DNA from: Corynebacterium choanae
GTDB lineage: Bacteria > Actinomycetota > Actinomycetes > Mycobacteriales > Mycobacteriaceae
Length of the DNA stretch: 64,000 bases
Direction: 5' to 3'
NCBI RefSeq assembly: GCF_003813965.1
Contig: NZ_CP033896.1
Coordinates: forward strand, 2,418,001-2,482,000
Shown piece by piece: positions 9,579 to 19,299 of this stretch. Position numbers and translations under genes: made by a program. The stretch's first letter is position 1, and each line of letters opens with the position of its first letter. The notes beneath the pieces were generated by a model. It was given only the letters and a program-made list of their open reading frames with translations. It was not told the DNA's origin and ran no database searches.

Positions 9579-10310
9579 ATGGCAAAAAAAATTTTCTTAA
9601 CTGTCGTTCTTACTTCTATAGCCATGATGGTTGGAACTGATATTTCTCATGCAGCGCCTGAGAAAACGGTTGAACCATTACCAACCTCAGCCATAGAGAG
9701 GGAAATCGCTAGCTTCTCTCCAGAACTCCCAGAGGATACCCTTGGGAATGTTGAAGACGGAGAAGAAATATTTAATGAGATAAAATATAGCGAGAATCCA
9801 TGGCTGGACATTGAGCGGTTGAGTGATCGGGATGCATATTCACTTCTAGCTTATGTCAACACGCTTCCTACGCCACAAGGAAAGGTTCGATACCCTGGTG
9901 AAGGCAGCGACTTTTTCATGGCTCTCAACGAAAAGATCGCATGTGTTCGACAAGTAGGAGCACTGAACTGCTCGAAGGCCAATGCACTTGCCCAAAAAGC
10001 CCAAAGGGACGCGGATTATAGATTCCCTGGGCGCATGCACAATGGTGGACCGGGGGATGCGTTTCGGCATTGCTGGTGGAGCGCCTCAATGACCACCGAT
10101 ATCAGCGAGAGTGTGGCGAAGATTGTAGGCGACAATCACGAAAAGTATGTCTCTAAGGACTCTTACAGTCCCGAGGATAGAGAGATGGATCTTTTCAATA
10201 ACGCACAGGGTCGGTGGGCAGCCGTCGCATCCAATTTTAAATGGCAAGAAGCCGTTGAACTGTGCGACAGTTGGACAAATAATGGAATTCTACGTGTAAA
10301 TAACCCATAA
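9579..10310 (+). CDS. secreted DUF6973-domain protein
   Basis: A 243-residue exported protein. Residues 1-26 form a signal peptide (KK, hydrophobic core, then SHAAPE). The C-terminal half contains the signature of the DUF6973 family: HNGGPGDAFRHCWWSASMT, then VGDNHE and later MDLFNNAQG. The family is widespread in exported or toxin-associated proteins; its activity is not established to my knowledge. The conserved His, Asp and Arg residues look like a metal or active-site cluster. A GAGTGGA ribosome site precedes the ATG. It is followed 42 bases later by a lipoprotein gene on the same strand, so the two may form an operon. Base composition is more A/T-rich than neighbouring core genes, and IS elements lie on both sides, consistent with transfer. 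Confidence 0.8.
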   Translation: MAKKIFLTVVLTSIAMMVGTDISHAAPEKTVEPLPTSAIEREIASFSPELPEDTLGNVEDGEEIFNEIKYSENPWLDIERLSDRDAYSLLAYVNTLPTPQGKVRYPGEGSDFFMALNEKIACVRQVGALNCSKANALAQKAQRDADYRFPGRMHNGGPGDAFRHCWWSASMTTDISESVAKIVGDNHEKYVSKDSYSPEDREMDLFNNAQGRWAAVASNFKWQEAVELCDSWTNNGILRVNNP

Positions 10311-10352
10311 AGTATTTTTGCCCGCTATCAGCTCGCCTATAAAGGGGTCGCT

Positions 10353-10832
10353 TTGCGTGATTTAAAAAAATTCCTCGTCTTGATGCTCGTTGGCCATATC
10401 TCATTAGTCTCGTGCAGCGATGATACCGATCTGTCCGATCGCCTCAAGGAAACCGCCCGCGAGTCACAAGAGTTCACGCTCAACGAGGCGCTTTCAATTA
10501 AGGTGAAGGAAGCCTACATTTTCTGCCCCTACACCGACTGGAAAGACGGAGTCGCAAAGGGCTTTTCTCGGGATCAGTTTTACTCGATCGACGACAATTA
10601 TAAGGCGTGGGAGACCTACAGTGGGCTCGGGATAATTCCCGCAATCGGCGACGAGTCGAAAGTGCTGTGGTTTTCTCCGAGGGAACTGAACTTCTGTCCA
10701 ACCGGGTATGAAGGGCTCACCCAGCTCGCAGGCAATGACGTCATCACCGTCTCTGTTGAAGAGAAAGAATTTGCCGACGGCACTACGAGCCCCGTGCGTG
10801 TCCTTCAACGCAAAGCCGCCTCCGCGCAATAG
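10353..10832 (+). CDS. small lipoprotein
   Basis: 159 residues from a TTG start behind AAAGGGG. The N terminus MRDLKKFLVLMLVGHISLVSC is a lipoprotein signal with Cys21 as the lipidated residue. The mature part has two further cysteines (FCPYTD, FCPTGYEG) that could form a disulfide, and a WFSPRELNFCP segment. I do not recognise the family. The ATG-lacking start is supported by the signal peptide beginning exactly there. It probably forms a two-gene unit with the secreted DUF6973 protein; a partner or immunity role on the outer membrane face is only a guess. Confidence 0.7.
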   Translation: MRDLKKFLVLMLVGHISLVSCSDDTDLSDRLKETARESQEFTLNEALSIKVKEAYIFCPYTDWKDGVAKGFSRDQFYSIDDNYKAWETYSGLGIIPAIGDESKVLWFSPRELNFCPTGYEGLTQLAGNDVITVSVEEKEFADGTTSPVRVLQRKAASAQ

Positions 10833-10860
10833 GTCGCTACGGGTTTACAGGACCTTCTGT

Positions 10861-10953
10861 CATTCACTATCCAGCAACGGATCTTGTGATCGCTTGTCAA
10901 GAATGTTTTCACCCATCGGCGATTTGGGGTCCAGGTAGCTGCACACCATGAAT
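10861..10953 (+). repeat. imperfect direct repeat, copy B
   Basis: Second copy of the repeat described at 7813-7905. It ends exactly where the second IS3-family element begins, so the insertion may have removed more of the repeat. Confidence 0.6.
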
Positions 10954-12305
10954 TGAACCTGTACTTGTTTTGGACACTCAGTGATAAGAGAAAATGAGAG
11001 ACCACGACTCCGACACACAAAACCCCAGTCCAAAGGTAAAAAGGGCTCCATCCTAGAATCCAAAGACGATGCCGTGCGTATGGTCATCGAACTTGATAAA
11101 ACCATCCAGGAAGTCGCGACCTCCCTGGAAGTGCACCCCTCACAGCCTCGGCCAATATGTGCGTGCCTGGCGGGCAGACCACCCAGAAGTGAAAACCCGG
11201 ACCGATAAGCCCAGCCTAAAAGCAGCAGCAAAAGAGGTAACCGACCGGGAAAAAGACCATGAAACCGCCCGGCTACGGATGGAGAACAACTTTTAGAAAG
11301 AAGCAGCGAGCCTCGATGCCACGACGCACGATGAGATGAAAAATGCGAGCTTATCGCGGAACAAGCAAGGCAACTATCCACTATCGATGATGTGCCGGTT
11401 GCTCGGGAGTGCATCGATCCTCGTTCTACTACTTCAAGCAGCGTCGAGGTTGTTTGAACGCATATGCCCGCTACCGGCAAGAATTGTCGGGGAGAGTGCA
11501 AGAGATTTTCTATTCCCAACGGCAGTGTGGAGTTGAGAACCATCGTGGGCAGACCCCGGCGTGAGGGGATTGACATCTCTGATCGTCTGGTACGCGGCGA
11601 TCATACAAGAATACAACCTGGTGACAGCCCCGTACCAGGGCTTTCCGGCGAACAACAGTGCGCGATAACCGTGCTGGTGTCGGTATCGCAGATAGTGTGC
11701 GGCAGCGCTTCGACCCAGAAAACTATTAGCTCGGCTGCCATCTGGGAGGAGACATTACTTATCTTAAAAGTAGGCGGCTCGTGGATGCATGTAGCGACTG
11801 TTATCGATTTGACTACCAGGAAAGTGGTCGGCTACGCAGTTGATAAGCACATGCGTGCAGACCTAGCGCTTCAAGTCCTGGTCAACGCGCCTGGTAACGG
11901 GATGCGGCAGGGGGCGGTGTTCCATTCCGATCGAGGTAGTCGATACACCTCACGACTGTTTGGTGTTGCTTGCCGTGATTTGGGTGTTACCCAGTCGATG
12001 GGGCGGGTGGCTACCTGCTATGACAATGCGGTCGCCGAGTCGTTTTTTCTCAATTAACATGCGAGCACTACTACCCGAACTCGTCGCCGAACAGGCTTGA
12101 TGCCTACTGGCAGGTTGCCAGCTGGATTCAGCACTCCAACACGGTCAGGTATCACGGCAGTTCCGGGTATTGAACCCCGGATGAAGCCTGGCAGGAGAAA
12201 ACCGGTGCCGGCTACGGGCTAGCCGCCTAATCAGGCAAGTAAACACTCTCCAAGGGTGATCCAATTGTTACAACCTCGATTGTCCAAAAACTTGCAAGCC
12301 CTTCA
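10954..12305 (+). mobile_element. second, distinct IS3-family element (degenerate)
   Basis: A 1.35-kb element with matching terminal inverted repeats. The left end is TGAACCTGTACTTGTTTTGG; the right end, read inward from 12305, is TGAAGGGCTTGCAAGTTTTT, and both continue with GGACA. No clear target duplication flanks it. It carries frameshifted OrfA and OrfB. It differs from the element at 7996 in both ends and proteins. Confidence 0.82.
10994..12230 (+). pseudogene. IS3-family transposase genes, frameshifted
   Basis: OrfA begins at ATG 10994 (MRDHDSDTQ), stops after about 20 codons, and continues in other frames (VRAWRADHPEVK, then a Lys/Glu-rich zipper) to a TAG near 11296. OrfB is best read at 11750-12057: WMHVATVIDLTTRKVVGYAV holds the first catalytic Asp, HSDRGSRYTS the second, and GRVATCYDNAVAESFF the Glu. 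It is cut by an early stop at 12057, after which decayed frames run to 12230. The catalytic residues are visible, but the gene is not intact. Confidence 0.82.
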
Positions 12306-12350
12306 GGACCCCTCACCAACGCACACGGGGTGCTGTGTAGTTTTGTTTCA

Positions 12351-13022
12351 TCACCGGGTAGTAGTCGGCGCCAGGTTCAACAGCAGGGACTCGACAGGTC
12401 CGCGGCGCTGTCGCCGCGACCACAGCAGGGCACAGGCCACAACAACAGCAAAATCAAGGGCAAACCACCAGGGTGCAGTACCCGGTCCTGCGGCTGCCGC
12501 GGACGGCAGTGCCGTAGCACGATAGTGATCCTGCGGTGTTGCCGGGTGGGCGAAGGTGTCGGCTACATCTTCCCGCCCGTGGTCACGCCAATACTGGGCA
12601 ACCAGCTCGTCGAGTCGGCTACGTGTTGCTTGGTAAATAGTTGTTACTTCCGCGAGTGTTGTCGCAGCGCGTAATTGTGTCGCAGTCGCCGTGGCGAGAG
12701 CATCTACCCCGGGCACGCTTGAAAGATCTTCGGGCAGCGGCAGCTCACTGCTGTCAGTCCACGTCTGCGCCGTCGCGACTGTTCTGCCAGCAAGGGTTAA
12801 CAGGACTGCCACATCAGTGGATTCAGCAGCCTCGAGGCGGGCATGCATGAGTGTCAGGAATTGTTCTTCCGCAGCCGGGGTCATCGGGTCGTCGAAATAC
12901 CACTCTGTTTGAGGAGAAGTCCTGCTGGAGACTCGATCAAGCTCCCCGGCGGGGACGACAGCAAGTCCGACGGCGAGCATAACTGAATGCACCAGAAAAA
13001 GCGTGGCCACCATCGCTCCCAT
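12351..13022 (-). CDS. hypothetical membrane protein
   Basis: 223 residues with a hydrophobic segment near the N terminus (about residues 4-24). An acidic Ala/Thr-rich extracytoplasmic region of about 150 residues follows, then a second membrane helix near the C terminus (WFALDFAVVVACALLW) and a basic cytoplasmic tail (SRRQRRG). Topology is thus one loop outside. I do not recognise the family. The first ATG has no clear ribosome site; the Met four codons on has a weak GGGAG upstream and may be the true start. It sits between an IS element and a phage polymerase fragment, with no visible operon partner. Confidence 0.6.
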   Translation of the reverse strand: MGAMVATLFLVHSVMLAVGLAVVPAGELDRVSSRTSPQTEWYFDDPMTPAAEEQFLTLMHARLEAAESTDVAVLLTLAGRTVATAQTWTDSSELPLPEDLSSVPGVDALATATATQLRAATTLAEVTTIYQATRSRLDELVAQYWRDHGREDVADTFAHPATPQDHYRATALPSAAAAGPGTAPWWFALDFAVVVACALLWSRRQRRGPVESLLLNLAPTTTR

Positions 13023-13060
13023 CTGTGCGAGCAGCCGTGAAACAGCCAGTGGCTCACGCC

Positions 13061-13270
13061 GGCCAGCCCCATCCGGAGGACACCCATCGCCTTGAGCGCT
13101 CCGACGGAGCCGTTGTAACCGCAGGCCAGCGTGGCGACCTTCTCCTTCAGGCGAAGCTCAGCGTTGATACCGTGTGTTCCCACGGGGACGCCAAACATGC
13201 CCGACGCGATCTCGATGTTGAGAGGATCTGCATAAAAGCCAATGATCGCGTTATTCGATTGCCTCAGCAT
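13061..13270 (-). pseudogene. fragment of a phage family-A DNA polymerase
   Basis: About 70 codons read as part of the polymerase domain of a phage DNA polymerase I-like protein: IEIASGMFGVPVGTHGINAE followed by LRLKEKVATLACGYNGSVG and ALKAMGVLRMGL. This matches the block before the conserved Tyr in phage family-A polymerases, where GKxAxLALGYGGSxGALxxMG is typical. Nothing before or after it matches, so only an internal piece survives. It is evidence for a former prophage or phage-derived element here. Confidence 0.72.
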
Positions 13271-13390
13271 TGACTGCGTATTCGGGGGTCACTCAATGCG
13301 ACGCGCACAGCTGGCAGAGACAATCCAGCACAGAAAAAGCTCCCCTCGTTTGTATTGCTCGGGCTCTAGGGTTCTGAGATAGTTAGGGGC

Positions 13391-16300
13391 ATGCCAACTT
13401 TCACCGATGCCCTCGAACAACTCCGAGACAACCAGCCGTCTGGGAAGTACGGAATCGCGTTCGAACGGTTGATGGTCAACTATTTCCGGACAGACCCCGT
13501 GCTCAGTAGCCAATACGACCAGGTCTGCCGCTGGGTTGACTGGGGCTATAACAACGGGAAAGCTGACACCGGCATTGATATGGTGGCCCGACGCATCGAG
13601 GATCACCGGTGGGTTGCAATCCAATGCAAGTTCTATAAGCCCATCACCTCGATCCAGAAATCCCACCTGGACTCGTTTTTCGAAGCCTCCGGCCACACGT
13701 TCACCACCGAGTATGGTGTGGAATCGTTTGCCCAGCGCATCATTATCTCCACCACGGACCGCTGGTCAAGCAATGCGGAAGCAATGCTCGATAGCCAGCT
13801 GATCCCAACGCACCGCATCGGTATGGCAGCTATTGCCGAGTCCCCTGTTGACTGGGATATCACCTTCCCCGGCTCGGAGATCGAGATACATCTCACCCAG
13901 CGCCGCACCTACGAGCCGCGACCCCACCAAAGTACTGCCATTGAGAAAACCCTGGCAGGCTTTGCTAACCACGACCGCGGCAAACTCATCATGGCTTGCG
14001 GTACAGGGAAAACGTTTACTGCCCTACGCTTGACTGAACAATACGCGGAGACACACGGCAACGTTGCTCGAGTCCTATTTCTGGTTCCCTCTATCTCGTT
14101 GCTGTCGCAAACCTTAAAGGAATGGACGGCACATGCCCGCCTAGATTTGAAGACGTTTGCGGTGTGCTCGGATGCGAAGGTCTCCAAAAAAGCTGAGGAC
14201 ATCGCCGCCTACGACTTGGAGGTACCTGTCTCTACCGATGGGGCAAGTATTGCCAAGCGGTTCGCCAGCGGAAAACATGCCGCAGGGTTGCAAGTAGTGT
14301 TTTCCACCTACCAGTCCTTGCCTGCTATTCACGATGCCCAAAATGCAACCAAACATGACATTCCACTGGCACCTTTTGATCTGATCATCTGCGATGAGGC
14401 GCACCGCACCACCGGTGTCACACTCGCCGGGGAGGATGCCTCGAATTTTGTTCGCATCCACGACGCGGACTACATCCAAGGGGCGAAACGGCTGTATATG
14501 ACAGCCACACCCCGCCTGTTCGATGACACAGTGAAAAATCGTGCCATCGAACATTCAGCAGAGCTTGCATCCATGGACGATGAAGCCATCTACGGCCCAG
14601 AATTTCATCGCCTTGGCTTCGGGGAGGCTGTAGAAAAGGGACTGCTCACCGATTACAAAGTCCTGGTCATGACCGTGGATGAAGATGTCGCAGCCGATGC
14701 GCTGGCCCGGGGTAGCCAGGAGGTTAATCTCTCCCAGGCATCCGCGATGATCGGGGCGTGGACCGCATTGGCAAAACGGTCAGGGAAAAACCAGGGCAGC
14801 AAAGACGGGTTTGAGCATGGTGCTGCACCAATGCGCCGGACTGTGGCGTTCGCGAAAGACATTGCCACATCAAGAAGTATTGTCGCGGATTTCCCTGCCC
14901 TCATCGCACAGCATCAGCTGGCACTGGCCGAGGACATTGATGCTGATCACCACAATATTGATGTGCGCGTGGCTGCCCGGCACGTCGATGGTGGGATGAA
15001 TGCCATGGTGCGCAACACCCACCTGTCCTGGCTTCAGTCCGACATTCCCGATGATGAAACTCGCATCCTCTGCAACGCCCGCTGCCTGTCTGAAGGTGTC
15101 GATGTTCCGGCTCTTGACGCGGTGGTGTTCTTCAACCCCCGCAATTCGATGGTCGATGTGGTCCAGTCGGTGGGCCGAGTCATGCGCAAATCAGAGGGCA
15201 AAGACTATGGCTACATTATTCTGCCGGTGGCTGTCCCACCGGGGAAATCACCATCGGAAGTGTTAAACGATAACCAGCGCTTCAAAGTGGTCTGGCAGAT
15301 CCTCAACGCGCTGCGCGCACATGATGATCGTTTCAACGCGAAGGTCAACTCCATCGGACTGAACCAGTCCACCCCTGACACGTTGCCGATTGATGTGCAG
15401 CCCGTTAATCCAGTGAGACCCTGGGCGTCCCCAGACGCCGTGGAGATCGATATCGAGCGGCAGCTCGCCAACACGCTAGCCTTGTTCTCCCTTGAGGAAT
15501 GGAAGGAGGCAATGTACGTCAAACTGGTCGACAAAGTCGGCACCCGCACCTACTGGGAAGACTGGGCTGATGATGTTGCCGACATCGCGGCTGCGCAAAC
15601 CACTCGAATCAAAGCTCTGCTGGACGCCGCCGACGCTACACTCCATACCGAATTCGAGTCATTCGTGGAAGGGTTGCGCGGCAACCTCAACGAGTCGATC
15701 ACAGCCGATGAGGCCATTGGGATGCTCTCGCAGCATCTCATCACTGCACCAGTGTTTAACGCCTTGTTCACTGAGCATGACTTTGCCTCCCACAACCCAG
15801 TATCCCGGGTGATGCAGCGCATGGTAGATGCGCTCGCTGACAAGCGTCTGGAATCGGAAACCGAATCCCTAGAAAAGTTCTACCAGTCGGTGCGTGTGCG
15901 CGCCTCTGAGGTCAGTAGTGCCGCCGGTAAGCAGCAGGTGGTCAAAGAGCTCTACGAACGGTTCTTCCGCAAAGCATTCAAAAAACAGTCTGAGGCACTG
16001 GGCATTGTCTACACCCCAGTTGAGATTGTGGATTTCATCCTGCGCGGTGCGGATCAGTTATCCCGGCAGCATTTCGGTCGAGGGTTGACCGATGAGGGTG
16101 TGCACGTATTGGACCCATTCACCGGCACAGGCACATTCATGGTGCGTCTGCTCCAGTCGGGGCTGATCAAACCCGAAGACTTAGCCCGCAAGTACGCCCA
16201 AGAACTGCACGCAACCGAGATCATGCTGCTGGCCTACTATGTCGCGGCGGTCAATATTGAGACCACGTACAACGCGATCATGGCCGACAGAGCCAAGCTC

Positions 16301-18340
16301 GACGCCGATGGCGATGGCGAGCATGAGTATGTGCCGTTTGGTGGTATCGCGCTGGCGGATACTTTCCAGGCCTATGAGGATGACGATACCCTCGATCTGG
16401 AGGTGTTCGTTGAGAATAATGAGGCGATCCAGCGTCAGAAGCGATCCCCGATCCATGTGATCATTGGCAACCCGCCGTACTCGGTGGGGCAAACGAGTGC
16501 GAATGATAACAATCAGAACGTGAAGTACCCGACCTTGGATGCGCGTATTGCCGAGACTTACGCGGCAAAGTCCACGGCGACGAACAAGAATTCGCTGTAC
16601 GACTCATACCTGCGTGCCTTCCGCTGGGCGACGGACAGGATCGGGGATCAGGGTGTGGTCGCGTTTGTGTCGAATGGTGGCTGGATCGATGGGAACACTG
16701 GTGATGGTGTGCGCCTGTCGATGGCGGAGGACTTCACGGATGTGTACGTGTTCAACCTGAGGGGTAATCAGCGCACCGCTGGTGAGCTGTCGCGCCGTGA
16801 GGGCGGTAAGGTGTTCGGTTCGGGGAGTAGGAATACCGTAGCCATCACTTTCGGTATCAAGGATCCGCAGCGAACTGGGTTCACGCTCCACTACCGTGAC
16901 ATTGGTGACTACTTGTCGGCGGAGGAAAAGCTCAGCATCGTCGAGCGTTCTGATGTCTCATCTATCGGGTGGGAGACCATTGAGCCCAACCAGTATGGCG
17001 ATTGGCTCAGCCAGCGCTCCGAAGAGTTTGAAACATGGCCGGTCTTGGGAAAGAAAAAGGAGGGCCAAGGCGCCATCGCCATCTTCCGTTCTCACTCTCA
17101 TGGTCTTGGCACAAGTCGAGATGCCTGGGTGTACAGCTTCTCGGAGAGTAATTTGAGCCGCACTGTCGGCCGGCTCGTCAGCAACTATAATGAAGCCCTA
17201 TCCTCATACCGTCAATGGATCGTTGATGGTGGGAGAACCAGCGATTCTGCCATCTCGACTTTCCTCGGCGATTTCCCCGAGTATAACGACGGTGAAAAGA
17301 TTAAGTGGTCGTCAAGTCTCACCGGTACGCTGCGCAAGAGGATTGCAATCAGCACGGACTCTGGTGTCATCGTTGATAGCCTTTACCGACCCTTCTGTAA
17401 ACAATACGTCTATTTCGACAGATATCTGAACCATCGCCAGGCGAAACTCCCGTCCATGTTCCCCACCCCGGAGCACGACAACAAAGGCTTCTACATCGTG
17501 AATCCAGGGAGTAGCAAGCCGTTTTCAATCCTAGCTACTGCAACGATTCCCGACTTGGCATTTTGGGGCTCGAACGCGGGACAGTTTTTCCCACGCTGGA
17601 CATGGGAGAAGGTGGGCACCCCTAAGGGAGAACTCGACTTTGGAGCCTTCGACCTAGCCGTCAGCGCCGAGAAGGGTCTGGAAGGTGAGGTACTTGATGG
17701 CTACCGACGAGTCGACAACATCACTGACGAGATCCTCACCGAATATCGTGATGCCCTCGGGGAGGATGTGACCAAGGACGATATCTTCTACTTCGTCTAC
17801 GGTCAGCTCCACGACCCCGACTACCGACAGAAGTATGCCGCAGACCTGAAAAAGATGCTGCCCCACATCGAAACCCCCGACTCCAGGGAACGCTTCGACC
17901 GTGTGGTGAGTGTTGGGCGCGAACTGATGGATCTACACATAGGCTACGAGGATGTGGAGCCCTACCCGCTGAACATTGAACTCAAGCGAGGCGCTTCAGA
18001 GGATGATCGGGAAACCTGGCGTGTGGCCAAGATGAAGTGGGCCAAGGTCAAGGATCCGGAGACAGGCAAGAACGTCAACGACGTCACCCGGATTATCTAC
18101 AACAATAAGGTCACAATCAGCGGTATTCCGGCAGAGGCTGACGAGTACATGCTCGGATCGCGCTCCGCGTTGGCATGGGTGATCGACCGATACCAGGTAA
18201 AGAAGGATAAAGCCTCAGGCATCGTCAACGACCCGAATGATTGGGCCGATGAGGTGGGTAACCCACGCTACATCGTCGACTTGATCGGGAAGGTGACCCG
18301 GGTGGCCGTCGAGTCGGTGCGTATCGTGCAGCAGCTGTAG
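13391..18340 (+). CDS. type ISP restriction-modification enzyme (nuclease, translocase and methyltransferase in one chain)
   Basis: A single 1649-residue protein carrying all restriction and modification functions, as in LlaGI/LlaBIII-type enzymes (about 1570 residues). Residues 1-150 are an Mrr-like nuclease with Glu25, GIDMVA (Asp63) and QCK (Gln78, Lys80). A superfamily-2 translocase follows: Walker A ACGTGKT near 203-208, DEAH near 334-337, the TATPR motif III and a QSVGRVMR motif VI. After a helical coupler comes an N6-adenine methyltransferase of the gamma class: DPFTGTGTF motif I near 905 and NPPY motif IV near 1026. The last 500 or so residues should be the target-recognition domain. 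Methylation of one strand protects self DNA. It stands alone with its own terminator. All key motifs appear intact, so it is probably active. Confidence 0.93.
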   Translation: MPTFTDALEQLRDNQPSGKYGIAFERLMVNYFRTDPVLSSQYDQVCRWVDWGYNNGKADTGIDMVARRIEDHRWVAIQCKFYKPITSIQKSHLDSFFEASGHTFTTEYGVESFAQRIIISTTDRWSSNAEAMLDSQLIPTHRIGMAAIAESPVDWDITFPGSEIEIHLTQRRTYEPRPHQSTAIEKTLAGFANHDRGKLIMACGTGKTFTALRLTEQYAETHGNVARVLFLVPSISLLSQTLKEWTAHARLDLKTFAVCSDAKVSKKAEDIAAYDLEVPVSTDGASIAKRFASGKHAAGLQVVFSTYQSLPAIHDAQNATKHDIPLAPFDLIICDEAHRTTGVTLAGEDASNFVRIHDADYIQGAKRLYMTATPRLFDDTVKNRAIEHSAELASMDDEAIYGPEFHRLGFGEAVEKGLLTDYKVLVMTVDEDVAADALARGSQEVNLSQASAMIGAWTALAKRSGKNQGSKDGFEHGAAPMRRTVAFAKDIATSRSIVADFPALIAQHQLALAEDIDADHHNIDVRVAARHVDGGMNAMVRNTHLSWLQSDIPDDETRILCNARCLSEGVDVPALDAVVFFNPRNSMVDVVQSVGRVMRKSEGKDYGYIILPVAVPPGKSPSEVLNDNQRFKVVWQILNALRAHDDRFNAKVNSIGLNQSTPDTLPIDVQPVNPVRPWASPDAVEIDIERQLANTLALFSLEEWKEAMYVKLVDKVGTRTYWEDWADDVADIAAAQTTRIKALLDAADATLHTEFESFVEGLRGNLNESITADEAIGMLSQHLITAPVFNALFTEHDFASHNPVSRVMQRMVDALADKRLESETESLEKFYQSVRVRASEVSSAAGKQQVVKELYERFFRKAFKKQSEALGIVYTPVEIVDFILRGADQLSRQHFGRGLTDEGVHVLDPFTGTGTFMVRLLQSGLIKPEDLARKYAQELHATEIMLLAYYVAAVNIETTYNAIMADRAKLDADGDGEHEYVPFGGIALADTFQAYEDDDTLDLEVFVENNEAIQRQKRSPIHVIIGNPPYSVGQTSANDNNQNVKYPTLDARIAETYAAKSTATNKNSLYDSYLRAFRWATDRIGDQGVVAFVSNGGWIDGNTGDGVRLSMAEDFTDVYVFNLRGNQRTAGELSRREGGKVFGSGSRNTVAITFGIKDPQRTGFTLHYRDIGDYLSAEEKLSIVERSDVSSIGWETIEPNQYGDWLSQRSEEFETWPVLGKKKEGQGAIAIFRSHSHGLGTSRDAWVYSFSESNLSRTVGRLVSNYNEALSSYRQWIVDGGRTSDSAISTFLGDFPEYNDGEKIKWSSSLTGTLRKRIAISTDSGVIVDSLYRPFCKQYVYFDRYLNHRQAKLPSMFPTPEHDNKGFYIVNPGSSKPFSILATATIPDLAFWGSNAGQFFPRWTWEKVGTPKGELDFGAFDLAVSAEKGLEGEVLDGYRRVDNITDEILTEYRDALGEDVTKDDIFYFVYGQLHDPDYRQKYAADLKKMLPHIETPDSRERFDRVVSVGRELMDLHIGYEDVEPYPLNIELKRGASEDDRETWRVAKMKWAKVKDPETGKNVNDVTRIIYNNKVTISGIPAEADEYMLGSRSALAWVIDRYQVKKDKASGIVNDPNDWADEVGNPRYIVDLIGKVTRVAVESVRIVQQL

Positions 18341-18356
18341 AGACAAGCCCCCGCAC

Positions 18357-18415
18357 ACAACCGCACCCTGCCACCGGAAGGCTTAACTCCAAGGGCAGGG
18401 TGTGGTTGTTTTTTC
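18357..18415 (+). terminator. rho-independent terminator of the type ISP gene
   Basis: A strong stem: ACAACCGCACCCTGCC pairs with GGCAGGGTGTGGTTGT across a 21-base loop, followed by a T run ending near 18414. It starts 17 bases after the stop codon. Confidence 0.88.
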
Positions 18416-18448
18416 GCTTGCCGATGCTGGCTGGCATAGGTTGTGTGC

Positions 18449-18908
18449 CTAGCCCGTTCTGCCGGTGACCGCGTGGACGGTTTTCAACTTCCGGTAGGCG
18501 GCAGTAATAGGCTGCTTGTCGATCTCTGTTTCCACAGTGCGCATCGCATCCGAATACACAGCCTCACCATGGGCGTGCAGAAGCCCCACCCGCAAAGGAT
18601 CGTTGACCAAGTTTTTCAAAGCAACAAACTGCTCCAACAGGGTCGTGTACACCACCACGGTGCCGGCAGCATTGCGACGAATACCAGAGAACATGGTTTC
18701 CACCAGCTCATCGAAGGTGACCACATCATGGATGAGTCGGAGCTGGTCGTCGACCTCAATGACACCATTTGGCAGTTTTCGATCCTCCAGCTCGTCGAGG
18801 ATCTGAGAGAGCCGGCGGATCACATCGGTTGCCGTGTAAGGATCGTTCGTGCCAGGGCTTAACGCCCGCACAGCCACCTCCACCATTTGGCGTACCGCAT
18901 AGGTGACA
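18449..18908 (-). pseudogene. 3' part of a DUF2254 membrane protein gene cut by an IS fragment
   Basis: About 150 codons match the C-terminal soluble region of DUF2254 proteins: YAVRQMVEVAVRALSPGTND followed by PYTATDVIRRLSQILDEL. Full-length members have several N-terminal membrane helices and about 400 residues; those are missing. The frame stays open up to the IS terminal repeat at 18910, which replaces the first part of the gene. An internal ATG at 18884-18886 could in principle start a 145-residue remnant, but no good ribosome site precedes it. Confidence 0.78.
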
Positions 18909-18909
18909 T

Positions 18910-19290
18910 TGAGAGGTCCCCGTTTTTAGGTCCACTATGTTGTAGAGGATCTCACTGTTTTCAGCCAGCTTTGTTCATGCCAGCGAACTCCGCTGGGGTG
19001 CAATACCCCAGGAAAGAATGCCGGTGATAATGATTGTGTTCCGCATGAAAACCAGCGATGATCACACGGTAGCTCCAACAGTGATCCGAAATCGTTCCTG
19101 ACCAGGCATTCGTAGGTTCTTAGACGATGAAACGACTCGACCACACCGTTATTCCACGGAGTGTATGGCGGGAAAAACGCCATACCTACAAGGGTTCCAC
19201 ACAACTGCATCAACCGCTGAGAGATACACCCCAAGGTCTCGACCGCCCGTAGCGTATCATCTATGTTTGTCAGGTTGCAGTGAGCCAAGT
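18910..19290 (-). mobile_element. IS3-family fragment, same element type as at 7996
   Basis: The first 300 or so bases match 7996-8300 almost base for base: TGAGAGGTCCCCGTTTTTAG, then the OrfB 3' end. The coded protein reads YTPWNNGVVESFHRL (around the catalytic Glu), then after a shift NHYHRHSFLGYCTPAEF and a stop. The upstream half, with OrfA, is missing, so only the transposase-3'-proximal third remains. Confidence 0.85.
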
Positions 19291-19299
19291 TACCAAATT

